DNA from: Bursaphelenchus xylophilus
Taxonomy: Eukaryota; Nematoda; Chromadorea; Rhabditida; Aphelenchoididae
Direction: 5' to 3'
Assembly: GCA_904066235.2 (NCBI GenBank)
Contig: CAJFCV020000002.1
Span: 3,472,001 to 3,536,000 of the forward strand
Length of the DNA: 64,000 nt
A program made the translations under genes and the position numbers. Below, piece by piece: positions 44,001 through 55,005 of this stretch (positions within the stretch are counted from its first letter, which is position 1; each line of letters begins with the position of its first letter). The notes under the pieces were generated by a model that was given only the letters and a program-made list of their open reading frames with translations, was not told the DNA's origin and ran no database searches.

Positions 44001-47000
44001 TCAAAAGACAAGTCCAAAATTTCGCATAGGTCTTATAAAATTCTATTCTAAAATTTGTGCCAAGTTTCAGAAAATCGAATTATGAAAGAATGAAAAAAAT
44101 TTTTGGCGCCGTTTTGAAGAGTTTTCGTTGCAGAAAAACCGAATCCGCGAAGCCGAAGAGGACCTAAAAGAGCTGAAAGATGAAAAAGTCAGCGTCGACC
44201 ACAAACTTTCGCTCGCCGAAAGCCGCGCCGCCGACTTTGAACGCAAGATGAACATGTTTAAAGAGTACCAAAAAACGGGCCCCGGCCAGACCGAGTTCAA
44301 CGCGCTGAAGGATCGCTACCAAAAAATCCTCAAAATGAACTCGGAGCTGGAGGAGAAGTGCTCCGCCATGGAGACCTACAAACGCCAGATGGACAACCTC
44401 CAAGCCAATGTGGCCATGCTGCGAAGCGAAAAGCAGCAAACGGAAGAGCTGCTTTTCCGAGAGCAGACCAAGTCCAGAGACCTGAAGGAGCAATTGAAAC
44501 AAGCGAAAAGCATGATGAATGAAGAAAAGAACAGTGTTGCGTCCTCCTCACCCACTCTACATGATGATCTCAATAATTTCAGCTCATTTGATGAGGGAAA
44601 GTAAGGATTTTTTGAAAGAATTTTGAGGGGTTTGGGGAATTTGGAGACTTTTTGATTTTTTTGGAGTTTTTTTTTTAATTTTTTGAGAGTTTATCGAAGG
44701 GGATTTTTAAGAAGCCTGAAAGATTTTGAGATTTTTTTGTGATTTTTTATGAGAATTTTGAGGTCTTGTGGAGAATTTTGATTTTTTTCTTATTTTTCGG
44801 AGATTTTTTGGGATTCTTGGAAATTTTGATGGATTAATTGGAGTCAGATTTTCAGGAAGCCTGAGAGATTTTGAGATTTTTTTAAATGGTTTTTTAATTT
44901 TGAGTATTTTTGAGATTTTTTGAATTTTTAAAATTTTCGGCATTTTTTTGAAGATTTTTGTGGTTTAATTGAAGTCAGAGGGTTATTTTTAGGAAGCCTG
45001 GGAGTATTTTTGAGATTTTTCAAATGATTTTTTATATGAATTTTGGTTTTTTTGGAGAGTTTTTGGTTTTAGATTTTTTGGGATTTTTGATATTTTGTTC
45101 AGTTCCTAGCAATTTTTTTGTTTTCATTTTTTCGCTTTCAGCCTCGATCTAGTGGAATCTCGCGTTCGACTATCAGCATTAGAATCCGACAAGCGACATC
45201 TAGAAATTGAATTTGATTCATACAAACAGAATTCGATGGCCGAAATTCAACGGGCCAACCAAAGCGCCGCCAAAGCGCGAGAAGAGAAATTGCAGATGGA
45301 CTTGGAGGTGGAAACGATGAAGTCTGAGCTGCAAAAGTGTCGGAGTGAACTTGCGGCCGTGGAGGATCGAAGAAAACGGACGGATGGTAGGGATTTTTTG
45401 CGGAAATTTTGATTTTTTTTGTAAATTTTTGGTGATTTTAATGAAATATTGAAGTAGAATGGGGGTTTGAAGAGGTAAGGGATAGAAGTTCTAGATGTTG
45501 TTTGAAGTTTTTTGGTGGTTTTGTGAAAATTTGCGTGAGGTGGGATTCGAACCTTCGACTTTTTGAGTGAAAAGTTAACTCACTACCACTACACCACAGA
45601 GGTACATCGGCTAAAATACGCCGAATTTGAGATTTTTCGAGAGTTTTGAGTAGTTCAGAACTTGAAGAGAAGATTTAAGAATATGAAATTTATTATTTGA
45701 CCCATTTACCTTGTTTTAGACGAGCTGCAACAGCTGAAAGAAAAAATGCGGGATTACGAAGAAGCCATCAAACGATCCGCCCAAATCATCTCCGAATATG
45801 TTGTCCTCAATCCGGACGACACCTCGAGCGGTCTGGCCGGCAGCGAAGTCCTCGAATTGAAGGCAGAGGTCAAGCGGTTGGAGGAACAGTTGAGGTCGGT
45901 CCGCCAACAGGCCGACGCCTACAGACATGTCGCAACGGAAGAGCAACGACTCATCGCCACTGAATTCTACGAACAGGCGGCAGACGTCATACAGCGAAAA
46001 CATTTGGCTCAAGAAGTGCGACATCACTTCAACTCGGACACGAATAATTTGCATCCCAACACGGAACGCAATGAATACAGCAGCCATCGGCATCTCAGTG
46101 ACCTACAGAGTGGAACGTCCTCAGCCAGGTATGTTTTAGAGCATTTGGGGGGAGGTGGAAGCGGTTTGGAAAAGATTGGACGAGTTTCCCTGATCTTCAG
46201 GGTTTTCGTGGTGGGACCAAAAAAGTTTAAATTTGATGAATTAAAAGACGATTTCTGAGTCAGTGCATCAGCCGTCCGTTAGGCGTGGACATAGGAAAAA
46301 ATCGAGTTTGAGTTTTTTGCATCAAAATGACTGTTGGTAGGTGCTTTACAAAAGCGAACAATATTTTTTCCTAAAACTTTCAACAAGGTACCATTTTTTA
46401 CAATTTACTGTTTTTGAAGTAATTGTTCACAACTGTCGTATCTTACCTTGAAATGCAATAATTCCGCGGCCTACTACGTTTTCGGCCCTTGCAAAGATGA
46501 TGGAAGAATTATTTTTGGTCTCTTCCTACTGTAACATACCGTAATACCATATCGACCGTAAAAAAACGGCCGTAAAATCTTTGTTTCTGAAAACCCACAG
46601 CTGATTTTTTGATATGTTAATCAGCGTAAAATTCTGCTCTAGACGCAATAAAAAAGTGAATGACAAATTTCGTGGTATAGTGGTTAGTGGTCGGGACTAC
46701 CAATCCAGCCTCCCAGGTTCGATTCCGGGTGGGTGCAAATCTCGAAAAAATACTGGAAATCGATTTTAATGCAACAAGCAGAGCTATTTGATTAATACTA
46801 AGTAATTTTGGACAACAACGATACCTGTATGGGAGCCTAAAACGGATTTTTAAAAAATTTTCGAGGCTGAATACGTGAAAAATAAAACGGCTTCAAACCG
46901 GTTGAAATTGATAGGACTTACTCTAGGGCTAATTATAAGACACTTTCCCGTTAACTTTTTTTGGGATCTTACTGTATCGTGGATTACTGTAACATAGAAC

Positions 47001-49732
47001 TTATTCCCGTAAACCGCGGTTTACTTCAGAATTCTCGCACAAAATTTTTAGTTTTTTAGTTAGATATTTTAAAAAGAAAGCAAAGATCCACTCTTAGTGT
47101 ACAAATTAAAATTTTCCCGGGTCTTCAATGTGTGTTGACGTTATCAACAACTGGTCAAACTGCGTGAGATTACTCAGGTGTTTCAAGTCGTACCGCCATA
47201 TAAAAAATATTTATACGCAACCCAAGCCTTTCTTAATCATTTTAAACGTAATGGTGGGGGTTCGAGCTTTCCGCGCTATGTGGTACACAAAAAACGGAAT
47301 CGTGTTTCACGTTACAGTAATCCTCGATACAGTAAGATCCCAAAAAAAGTTAACAGGAAAGTGTCTTATAATTAGCCCTAGAGTAAGTCCTATCAATTTC
47401 AACCGGTTTGAAGCCGTTTTATTTTTCACGTATTCAGCCTCGAAAATTTTAAAAAATCCGTTTTAAGTTCCCATACAGGTGCCGTTATTGTCCAAATTTG
47501 CTTAGTGTCAATCAAATATCTTTGATTGTTCCATTAGAGTCGATTTCAAGTATTTTTTCGAGATTTGCACCCACCCGGAATCGAACCTGCGAGGCTGGAT
47601 TGGTAGTCCCGACCACTAACCACTATACCACGAAATTTGTCATTCACTTTTTTGAACTTTTTTTGATTGCGTCTAGAGCAGAATTTTACGCTGATTAACA
47701 TATCAAAAAATCAGCTGTGGGTTTTCAGAAACAAAGATTTTACGGCCGTTTTTTCGCGGCCGATACGGTATTGCGGTATGTTACAGTAGGAAAATCGGAA
47801 AAATAATGATTCCATCGTCACCGCAAAGGTCAAAAACTTCAGTAACCATCAAATCACACAGTAAGGTAAGGTACGACAGCTGGAGGCGATTACTTCTAAA
47901 ACAGTAAATTGTAAAAAAATATACCTTGATGAAGGTTTTGGGAAAAAATATTGTTCGCTTTTGCTTAGCCCCTTCCAACAGTCATTCTAATGCAGAAAAC
48001 TCAAAATCGATTTTTTCCTATGTCCACGGCTGACGCACTGACTCAGAAATCGTCTTTTAAATAAGTCGGAAATATCATGAATTGTGGAATTTAAACGCTG
48101 TAGATAACGTCCTAGATGATATTTTTCTAATTTATTTTCAATTTTGGCGAAATTCAGTTTTCGCGGTGGGACCAAAAAAGTTTAAATTTGATGAATTTGA
48201 AGTCGGAAATAACATGAATTGTGGAATTTACAGCGCTGTAAATAAGGTCTAGATGTTATTTTTGTAATGGATTTTGAATTTTGGTGAAATTCAGGTTTTC
48301 GCGGTGGGACCCAGATATTAAAATTTCGGTTGAAAAAAGGAAATTTTGAGGTTAAAAATAGTAGGATTACTTTGTAAAAGTGATTTTTACCTTTTATTTT
48401 GACTTTTGGTCAAGGTCAGGTTTTCGTGGTGGGACCTAAATTCGAAAAATTTTAGGTAGATTTTTTGGGTTGAAATGAATATAGATGCCTTGGTAAGGGT
48501 CAATTGAAAAAATTTACGCCGTTTTTATTCTTTTCTAAGCTCAAGTTTTCGTGGCGGGACCTAAAATTTAAGTTTTTTCAAAAGTTCCCGCAATTGTCGA
48601 CATTTTCAGGTCCACCCCGACCACCTCGGTGTATCTAAACTCGTCGACGTCCAATTCCCTGGCCAGCTCCACTACCCAACCCCCATTAACGGCCCCAGCG
48701 AACCCGGCGGAGTCGGGAATTTCGTCCATCTTCAAGACGTTCCTCCGAAAACAACGCGAGCCCAACACGAACCGAACGCCGGCGAGGTGATTTTCAGCCC
48801 CTCTCTACCTTCGTTATAACCCACGGCAAGCTTGGGGGCCGCGGTTTCTAATTTCTAACCATTTTTTGCAAACTTTACCGATTTTTTTTGTTAATTTTTG
48901 GAGATTTTTTTTTGTGATTCTACGGGTATTTTTTGGTTTATTTCTTATTTATGGTGAAATACGTTGGCTGGACACTCAATTCTACGCATTGTGATACAAA
49001 ATTTTGGATATTTTTGACTCCGTCCACTCAAAACTGTAAATTCTGTGATTTTTGGGAATTGTTTACTTTTTTTGGCATTGTACACTCAAATTTTGGCTTG
49101 GTATCGAATATCTGAGGGGTTTGTTAGTAGCTAGCGAAAGTTTGAACCGTATTTTGTCGATTTGGAACGAGTTTTTGTTGGCAGGCTGCGCCCAGGCTTG
49201 AAATTTTAAACCCCGATTTTTGGCGGGATTTTTTTATAAATGGATATTCGATATCACGCTGAACCACGACCCAGGTTTATTTTTTGTAACTACTCAAGTT
49301 GTTACAGTAATTTTTATAACTTTTTATTTTTTCACTTATGGCCAGCTTTAACCGCGATTTTTCGGTTAGTACTGAGGAAATTTTTGACAATTTGAAATTT
49401 GAATAACTTTTATTGAAGTGAAGACTTCAGTTCCGTAGATTTTTTCAACTTTTTTTGTTTACTGTAGGTTACTGTAACTTTTTTTCTCCAATTTTCTCAC
49501 AGTACGCACCGAAAACTCGGATTTTTTGGTACAATAAAGGTACACACCGACGATGGGAGACGGTATTTTTGATTTCTCCAACTTTTTTGCTTCTTCACTT
49601 TAGCGGTTACTGTAGCGAATTTAAAATTACGGTAATTTTTTTCACAGATGGCCTGAACAACAAAACGCCCATGTGATCCCACCCAAATCCCAACGACTAA
49701 ACGGCAATGGATTCCCCGAGAGATTGGTGTGA
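41022..49732 (+). CDS. zyg-12: HOOK-family microtubule/dynein adaptor (ZYG-12-like)
   Basis: HOOK proteins link cargo or nuclei to dynein and microtubules; ZYG-12 is the C. elegans member and ties centrosomes to nuclei. Twelve exons join in phase: 41022-41063, 41624-41709, 41745-41926, 42090-42164, 42225-42343, 42473-42541, 42937-43176, 44134-44600, 45142-45386, 45720-46128, 48610-48786, 49648-49732 (731 aa, normal for the family). Residues 1-170 match a HOOK calponin-like domain (LGFLLDW, DTVVDGRLISELLYSL, VHEKIVQFYELKCKINLTED, LRFLFVVSTIPTVLGHI, ARTMQEMLKHSPQNVQDKIK). A long coiled coil follows (residues 170-640), then a Ser/Thr/Pro-rich tail (SSIFKTFLRKQ). No transmembrane helix is seen at the C-terminus, unlike some ZYG-12 isoforms, so an alternative last exon may exist. 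Introns are loaded with foldbacks and tRNA-like sequences. Homology call strong; orthology inferred. Confidence 0.85.
43220..44080. mobile_element. Foldback of family-E sequence in HOOK intron 7
   Basis: Two inverted arms (about 43270-43640 and 43680-44045) share GAAGAAGACATTG, GAAGTGAGGTGAACAATGTC, CATCGGAGAGCTCAAAAAA and CGTTGAATAT, meeting at a short centre (GATACCAATTTTTAAATGAA...). The arms contain the family-E motif, so this may be two E copies head to head rather than a separate element. Confidence 0.7.
45535..45600 (-). ncRNA. tRNA-like sequence with A and B boxes (HOOK intron 9)
   Basis: Minus strand: A-box-like TGGTGTAGTGGTAG and perfect B box GGTTCGAATCC at the expected distance. 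No acceptor stem pairs (the 3' CCACCTCAC has no 5' partner) and no canonical anticodon stem can be drawn, so it is a tRNA-derived element or pseudogene, not a functional tRNA. Confidence 0.5.
46669..46737 (+). ncRNA. tRNA-like module, left arm
   Basis: TGGTATAGTGGTTAG (A box) and GGTTCGATTCC (B box, 46716-46726) at tRNA spacing, ending in GGGTGC-A. The 5' flank does not pair with the 3' TGGGTGC, so the acceptor stem is missing. Resembles tRNA-Asp/Gly-type sequence by eye only. Confidence 0.55.
47566..47635 (-). ncRNA. tRNA-like module, right arm
   Basis: Inverted copy of the left-arm module with both boxes intact and one or two differences (CCTCGCAGG in place of CCTCCCAGG). Confidence 0.55.
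48150..48560 (+). repeat. Tandem family-H repeat, about 130 bp x 4, HOOK intron 11
   Basis: TTTTCGCGGTGGGACC recurs at about 48158, 48296, 48420 and 48546, and at 46203 before the foldback. Related inverted phrases (CCCACNACGAAA-CCTGAA...TTGGCATT) occur in the Nudix gene intron and at 58340-59130. Confidence 0.65.
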
Positions 49733-49769
49733 CCAAAACAATCGCCTCAGGCCATTTTTGCGCCCCTTT

Positions 49770-49822
49770 TTTCTGCACAGTGCGGTTTTTGAATTTCCCG
49801 ATTTTCGCACTGTGCAATCAAA
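49770..49822. repeat. Two GCACNGTGC palindromes in HOOK 3' region
   Basis: CTGCACAGTGCGG and CGCACTGTGCAA, 32 bp apart, lie 40-90 bp after the HOOK stop codon, so they are probably in its 3' UTR. Confidence 0.6.
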
Positions 49823-49932
49823 AAATTTGATGATTTTTTTGGTCAAAAATTTTATTTACGGTTCAGCAAGGCTTTTCGTGGTCTTTCAATGATTTATCTG
49901 TGATTTTTACTACTGTAATTTATTGAATTTGG

Positions 49933-49938
49933 AATAAA
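49933..49938 (+). terminator. Polyadenylation signal AATAAA, HOOK gene
   Basis: AATAAA 200 bp after the HOOK stop and 327 bp before the acceptor of the next gene. Confidence 0.55.
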
Positions 49939-50251
49939 TTTTGAGTTTTCGACATTTTTGGAGATTTTTTTCATAAAGAAACTGTTTTTATCAGTGAAAA
50001 AGTTTTTGTAAAATGGGGAAAAAGACTTCGGCGTATTTTAAACCCATTGTTTCTATTGGTTGATATCTTTTTCGGTCGATTTTTATGCCAAATCAGCGGA
50101 TATTTGGGATTTTTGGCGATTTTTGTTGAAAAAAGGTAATTTTCAAAATTTTTTTTGAGTCATCGAGGATGAAAATGTTATTATCTAGGTCTATTCCATC
50201 TTGTGAAGTCGTATTTTACCATTTACTAAAGGTTTTCGACAAAATTTGACC

Positions 50252-50260
50252 TTATTTTAG
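50252..50260 (+). promoter_or_regulatory. Candidate trans-splice acceptor of Nudix gene
   Basis: TTATTTTAG sits 43 bp before the ATG at 50304. With a same-strand gene ending 530 bp upstream, a spliced-leader acceptor or an operon is plausible. The 14 codons between acceptor and ATG are also open in frame, so an upstream cis exon is the alternative. Confidence 0.4.
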
Positions 50261-50303
50261 GTCCAATCTTGGTGCTGCTGCCCGTTCCCTCGATTCTAGT
50301 CCA

Positions 50304-53300
50304 ATGAAATCCGCAAATATCCCGTGGCCCGCGTTTCAAGGCCTCCTATCCCGTCCCAACGCACACGACCGGTTTTTGCAGCGAACGGCGCAGCTGCGCA
50401 AAGACGCCAAGGCGGCCGAGTCGGGCGCAGCTCGCGCCGAAACGGACCGTCTGATCCGCCGCATGACCTCGATGTCCAATCGCATGGCGTGGGGCGCGAA
50501 TCACAAGGTCCGGCCCGGCGATTCGGCCGTGTTGGTGCCGCTGTTGGAGCGGCGCAATGGCCAGCCGTACGCGGTTTTCACCCATCGCAGCTACAAGCTG
50601 CGAGCCCATCGCGGAGAAGTGTGTTTTCCCGGCGGCAAAATTGATAAGGGAGAAACACCGGAGGAGGTAGGTGTCTGAGAGGATTCTAGGCTCAATTTGA
50701 GTATGTTTTTTCAGTCAGAAAAGTGGAAAAAATTACGATTTTGGGGCAAAAAGCATTATTTTTGACGAAAAGTTGGGTTTTCTTAAGTTTTCCGCAAAAG
50801 TCAATGTAGATTACGAAATTGAGGTACGAAACGAGTATGTGACGTCTGAGAGGATTCTAGGTTTATTTTGAGTATGTTCTTTCAGTCTAAAATGTCAAAA
50901 AAATGAGATTTTAGGGCAAAAAATATTACTTTAGACGAAAAAGTAATCAAATTTGGGGTTTTTCTTGATTTTCCGTAAAAAAAATCCCCTTTTTTTGGTG
51001 ATTTACGGATTTTTTAGGTAAAATACGCTCCTAGAAGTGTTGTCCGCTTATAAATTGATTAAAGAAATAGTGCTTTTTGAGATTTTCCCCCAAAAAATTC
51101 GATTTTTGACCAATTTTTTGACGAAAAATGATTTTTTTTGTAAAATACGGCACTTCCAGCTGTAAGGACATGTTAAAATTTCTTTCCAGGCCGCTCTACG
51201 CGAAGCCGAAGAGGAGATTGGCCTAAAGCCGGCGGATGTCCGGCTCTGGGGACGATTGCCGGCCATGTACACCCGACAACTCACCCACATTCAGCCAATT
51301 GTGGGAGTAATCAGCGAAGAGGTGGCCAGAACTCTGTCGCCGAGGACCGTAGAAGTGCAGACAGTTTTTGCGGTAAGTTTTCTTTGTTTTTTGTTTCTAA
51401 ATTTGGGGTTTTTTGAGTACCACAACGAAATCTTGAATTTTTGGCATTATGTTTCAAGGGCTAAACTTGGCTGAAAAATGCAGTTTATGGTCAAAACTGA
51501 CTTTTAAGGAAATTTCTATGGTTTTTAGGATAGAAAGTTCGAGTCCCACAACGAAATCCTGGGGCCTGTTTCACTAACATAAAAATAAATAAAAGAAAAG
51601 TAGGGGGGAGCGAGAGAGCATCGAAAACGCGTTTGCGAGCGAGAGAAACCGGACGAAAAGCAGAAGTAGCCTACTTTTGCGGGAGTGACTTTTTACGTCC
51701 AAAACCGCGGTTCGCGGCAGTATTTTGGCCATAACTTTTTTCTCAGTTGGTCTAGGAACACCCTTCAAAATTTATAATGAAGCTGATAGTTTCAGCTATC
51801 ACCAAGATTATTTTCATTGCTGTGGTGCCAAAACCCGTCCTTAAAAAAATCGTAAAGTACGCGTTCTTTAATTTTTGAGAAAATCGACTAAATGTTAGTT
51901 TAACAAGGAAAGTACTTTTATGGGGGCTCCTACTTTTTGACGGGACATATCTCAAAAAATCAGAAAAAATGTGCTGATCAAGGATATATAGATCTTAGCT
52001 GCCCATTTTAGGTTTTTAGGGGTGAAAACTCAATCGGAAGTTGACTTAAAGTCCTGTATGAACCCCTTTTCGCTTAATTTTTCACAGGTTTACAATTTTT
52101 ATTTTGGCTTAAAATGATGTTTATTGTGTTTCTAAGACGTAATAAGACAGTCTTGGCCCAAAAATTTATTTTTCCGACCTTCAACTTCAAAAAAAGTTGA
52201 TTCAGCCCAAAAGGGAAATCGAACCTGTGCGGCGTCACCCTCTTGATTCCCAGACTACGGTACTAACCACTCGGCCACACCGCTCTCTTCCGAAGGAAGA
52301 GACCGACTGCGCTTTTTATCGTTTCGAATGCCTGCGCCTTTTGTAGGGAAATTAAGCCAGTTTTTGGGCATTTTCACCCCTAAAAACCTAAAATGGGCAG
52401 CTAAGATTTATATATCCTTCATCAGCGCATTTTTTCTGATTTTTTGAGATATGTCCCGTCAAAAAGTAGGAGCCCCCATAAAAGTACTTTCCTTGTAAAA
52501 TCCCCATAACTTGGGTAAAACTTTTCGGATTAAAACCCTCCAAAAAACAACACATAGAATTTTTTAAGTAGTTTTATACAATATGTGTTTTAAATGGCTT
52601 TTATAGCCCGGTGGACCGCTAATTTTACAGTAGTACGGCCAACCATCTCGTTTTTTCTTCTTCGCGGAATAAAAACGATTTTTTCTTACCAATTTTTATA
52701 AGAATAATTACAAATTTCAAATCAGTGTGTAGAGCCGTTTCTTAGCTACATTATGTTTTTTGAGGGGTGGCGATATATCATAAACTGATAGAGTTACGGG
52801 CAATTAAATCAAGGTAACCTCCATTTTTGACCATAAAAAGTCGTTCCGAAAGGGGCTAACTTTTCCTCTTCCTTTGATTTGAGGGCTCTTTTTATGACAA
52901 AAATGGAGGTAAATTTGCCATAAATCAACCATAATAAGACCTACAATTGGCCCTCTAAAAAAGCCTCATGGAAAAAAAGATGGGCTATCAACTGGTATAA
53001 ATTAAAGCGTCTACATTTTGAAATTGACCGAGAAATAAAACATTTCGTATCTTCAGTGTAAATGTACTCTGTACTTTAAGCTATATAACTAATCTACTCT
53101 TGAAAATAAAACAGCGAAGTTTGGATATGTTGTAGTCTCAACCGTCAGGTTTATTTGGTTTTTTGAAGGGTGTTCCTAGACCAACTGAGAAAAAAGTTAT
53201 GGCCAAAATACCGCAGCGAACCGCGGTTTTGGACGTAAAAAGTCACTCCCGCAAAAGTAGGCTACTTCTGCTTTTCGTCCGGTTTCTCTCGCTCGCAAAC

Positions 53301-54016
53301 GAGTTTTCGATGCTCTCTCGCTCCTCCCTACTTCTCTTTTATTTATTTTTATGTTAGTGAAACAGGCCCCTGAATTTTTGGCATTCTGTTTTAATGGTTA
53401 GAATAGGTGAGAAATTGCAGTTTATAGTCAAAATTGATGTTGAAAGGGATTTTAAGGTGTTTCAAAAAAGCTTGGCCCCAAAACGAAATCCTGATTTTTT
53501 GGCATTCCGTTGCAAGACTTCGAATAGTCGAGAAATTACTGTTTATGGTCAAAATCTTTTTTTATTATCAATTTTTTTGTGTGGGAACAAAATAAAACAA
53601 AATTTTGAGCCCCACAACGAAATCCTGAATTTTTGGCATTGTGTTTCATAGGCCAGAATTAGCGGGAAACTGCAGGCTATGGTCTAAAATGATCATTAGA
53701 GATTTTTTAAGATATCTCTTGATGTAAACCCTCATTTCTTACCGTATTTTTTCAGGTTCCGCTGGCCGAAGTTGTTCTCAGCGACGAGTACACGGCCTTC
53801 CGTCTCGGCTCCCACGTCTTTCATATGCCCTTGTTCTTCACCGAACATTATGAAGTGATTGCGCAGGCTCCGGACGCAGTCGACCTCCAGGAGCGCCGAT
53901 GGAAGATATGGGGCCTTAGCGCCGGAATTTTGACCGAAGCTCTGGCAGTACTAGCGCCCGACGAATGGAGGGGAAAATTCGATTACCCCGAGCAAAATCA
54001 TCGACCTTTACCATGA
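50304..54016 (+). CDS. Nudix hydrolase, coenzyme A diphosphatase type (NUDT8-like)
   Basis: Hydrolyses CoA or acyl-CoA to 3',5'-ADP and phosphopantetheine. Three exons join in phase: 50304-50666, 51190-51372, 53756-54016 (268 aa). Residues 92-110 read FTHRSYKLRAHRGEVCFPGG, the CoA-hydrolase signature (LLTxRSxxLRxHxGxVxFPGG). It is followed by a perfect Nudix box GKIDKGETPEE-AALREAEEEIGL split by intron 1 (Gx5Ex7REUxEExGU, residues 111-133), with the metal-binding Glu residues intact. The C-terminus (HRPLP) lacks a peroxisomal SKL signal and the N-terminus is basic, so a mitochondrial NUDT8-like form is more likely than NUDT7. Intron 2 (2.4 kb) holds a Harbinger-like foldback inserted in family-H repeats. 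It is downstream of the HOOK gene in the same orientation. Confidence 0.93.
51904..52495. mobile_element. Nested 592-bp foldback with central tRNA-like sequence
   Basis: Arms of about 130 bp (CAAGGAAAGTACTTTTATGG, TACTTTTTGACGGGACATAT, CTGCCCATTTTAGGTTTTTA and inverses) enclose a centre that contains a tRNA-like sequence. It lies wholly within the Harbinger-like element. Confidence 0.8.
52213..52290 (-). ncRNA. tRNA-like sequence, Ser/Leu-like, in nested foldback
   Basis: Minus strand: GTGTGGCCGAGTGGTTAG (A-box region of long-arm tRNAs), a possible variable arm GGGTGACGCC and B box GGTTCGATTTC. Anticodon and acceptor stems do not fold canonically, so it is a tRNA-derived relic. Confidence 0.5.
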
Positions 54017-54138
54017 TTTTAGAGGCATTTTAGGTCCTAGAAGCCATTACGAGTTAATTCCTGCCACTTTGAGATTGTTTTTGATCATTTTTAGACAAAA
54101 ATTATATTGCACTTGACATCTGATATGGGAATTTTGTA

Positions 54139-54148
54139 AATAAATAAA
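54139..54148 (+). terminator. Overlapping AATAAA signals, Nudix gene
   Basis: AATAAATAAA 123 bp after the stop codon. Confidence 0.6.
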
Positions 54149-54571
54149 TTTTTTGAATTGTTGCCGGTGTTTTTTGTATTGGCGTGGTGTTTAATAGTCT
54201 TATTGAGTAATACTGTTCTGTTTTTACGAGATTCCGAGAGATTTTTTAATATGATATTGTACTTGATATCTGAAGAAAAAAATTGATGACCACGCAAAAA
54301 TTTCGGAAGATTATTGTAGTTTTCGGCTTTTTACAAGAAGTATAGGACATAAGAAGCAATTATAAAATCACATTCAAGTGATTGGCGATCATTTTCACAT
54401 CAATTTTGTCATTATATTGTACTTGACCTTCGATAGTCATCATTTTGCAAAAAAATCATTTCTTCGTTGAAAATATACTGTAACATTCCGAGAGTTTTCT
54501 TTTATAATATCCCTTACAGTCTCCTCATCAAAACGCTTTATCAAAAAATCCCAAAAAGTTTAAGTCTTTTC
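54149..54571. other. Convergent intergenic region
   Basis: Between the ends of the Nudix gene (plus) and collagen gene (minus). Contains two short repeats of the phrase ATATTGTACTTGA (about 54253, 54413). No gene seen. Confidence 0.5.
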
Positions 54572-54577
54572 TTTATT
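54572..54577 (-). terminator. Polyadenylation signal AATAAA, collagen gene
   Basis: TTTATT on the plus strand, giving AATAAA on the minus strand, 429 bp beyond the collagen stop. Confidence 0.4.
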
Positions 54578-55005
54578 TAAACGATTTCTCGACAAAAATC
54601 ACAAAAATCTTGGGAGCGTTGAAAGACGTGGCACGGTGATCCATTGACCGGTAAATTTCAAATAAAATACGAACACAGATAAATACGATTTCACTGGAAT
54701 TGTAAAACAAACGGTCATGAGACGGGAGCCCACAAAAATTTACAACATTATTGCGGGCATCAGACATTAATGTACAGGACAAAAGAATGGTCGATAAAAC
54801 TCGTAGTTGAGCTTTCTCTGATATGAAAATTAGACGAGGGCATAGTATGAGGGGCGTACTGTAGTTTAGATCAAGAATCTTTGATCAGAGGGTTACTGTA
54901 ACGCCAGGGAGACGGTAGAAAGAGAGAGGAGGTTTAACAAGAAAAACAAAGAGATAAGTTAATACCCATCGGGTATTTGCGACAAAACCAGCACAAAGAC
55001 GGCCC

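Larger units (their letters stand above)
46244..48057. mobile_element. 1.8 kb foldback carrying tRNA-like modules, HOOK intron 11
   Basis: Arms of about 750-800 bp start AAAGACGATTTCTGAGTCAG and end with the inverse CTGACTCAGAAATCGTCTTT, flanked by TA. Shared blocks include CAGCTGATTTTTTGATATGT, CTCTAGACGCAAT, TGACAAATTTCGTGGTATAG and CCTATAGAG-like to CGATACAGTAAGATCCC. Each arm contains a tRNA-like module (46669-46737 plus, 47566-47635 minus). Small differences between arms show some age. No transposase frame. Confidence 0.85.
51562..53369. mobile_element. 1.8 kb Harbinger-like foldback, Nudix gene intron 2
   Basis: Inverted arms of about 210 bp start GGGCCTGTTTCACTAACATA and end with the inverse; CTG is duplicated directly on both flanks (51559-51561, 53370-53372). 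GGGCC-GTTTCA-type ends and a 3-bp target duplication fit PIF/Harbinger. The uninterrupted target phrase AACGAAATCCTGAATTTTTG is present nearby at 53617, which confirms the boundaries. No transposase frame. A second foldback is nested inside. Confidence 0.85.

Noticed and set aside
45746..46258. HOOK exon 10 read through into the intron
   Set aside because: The frame continues past a good GTATGT donor at 46129 by chance. The phase-matched exon at 48610 restores a HOOK-like tail.
46669..46737. Functional tRNA gene
   Set aside because: A and B boxes are present but the acceptor stem cannot form, and an inverted copy lies in the other foldback arm; treated as a tRNA-derived module.
50346..50609. 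Minus-strand and alternative plus-strand frames over Nudix exon 1
   Set aside because: Shadows of the GC-rich coding exon; only the chosen frame has the CoA signature and Nudix box.
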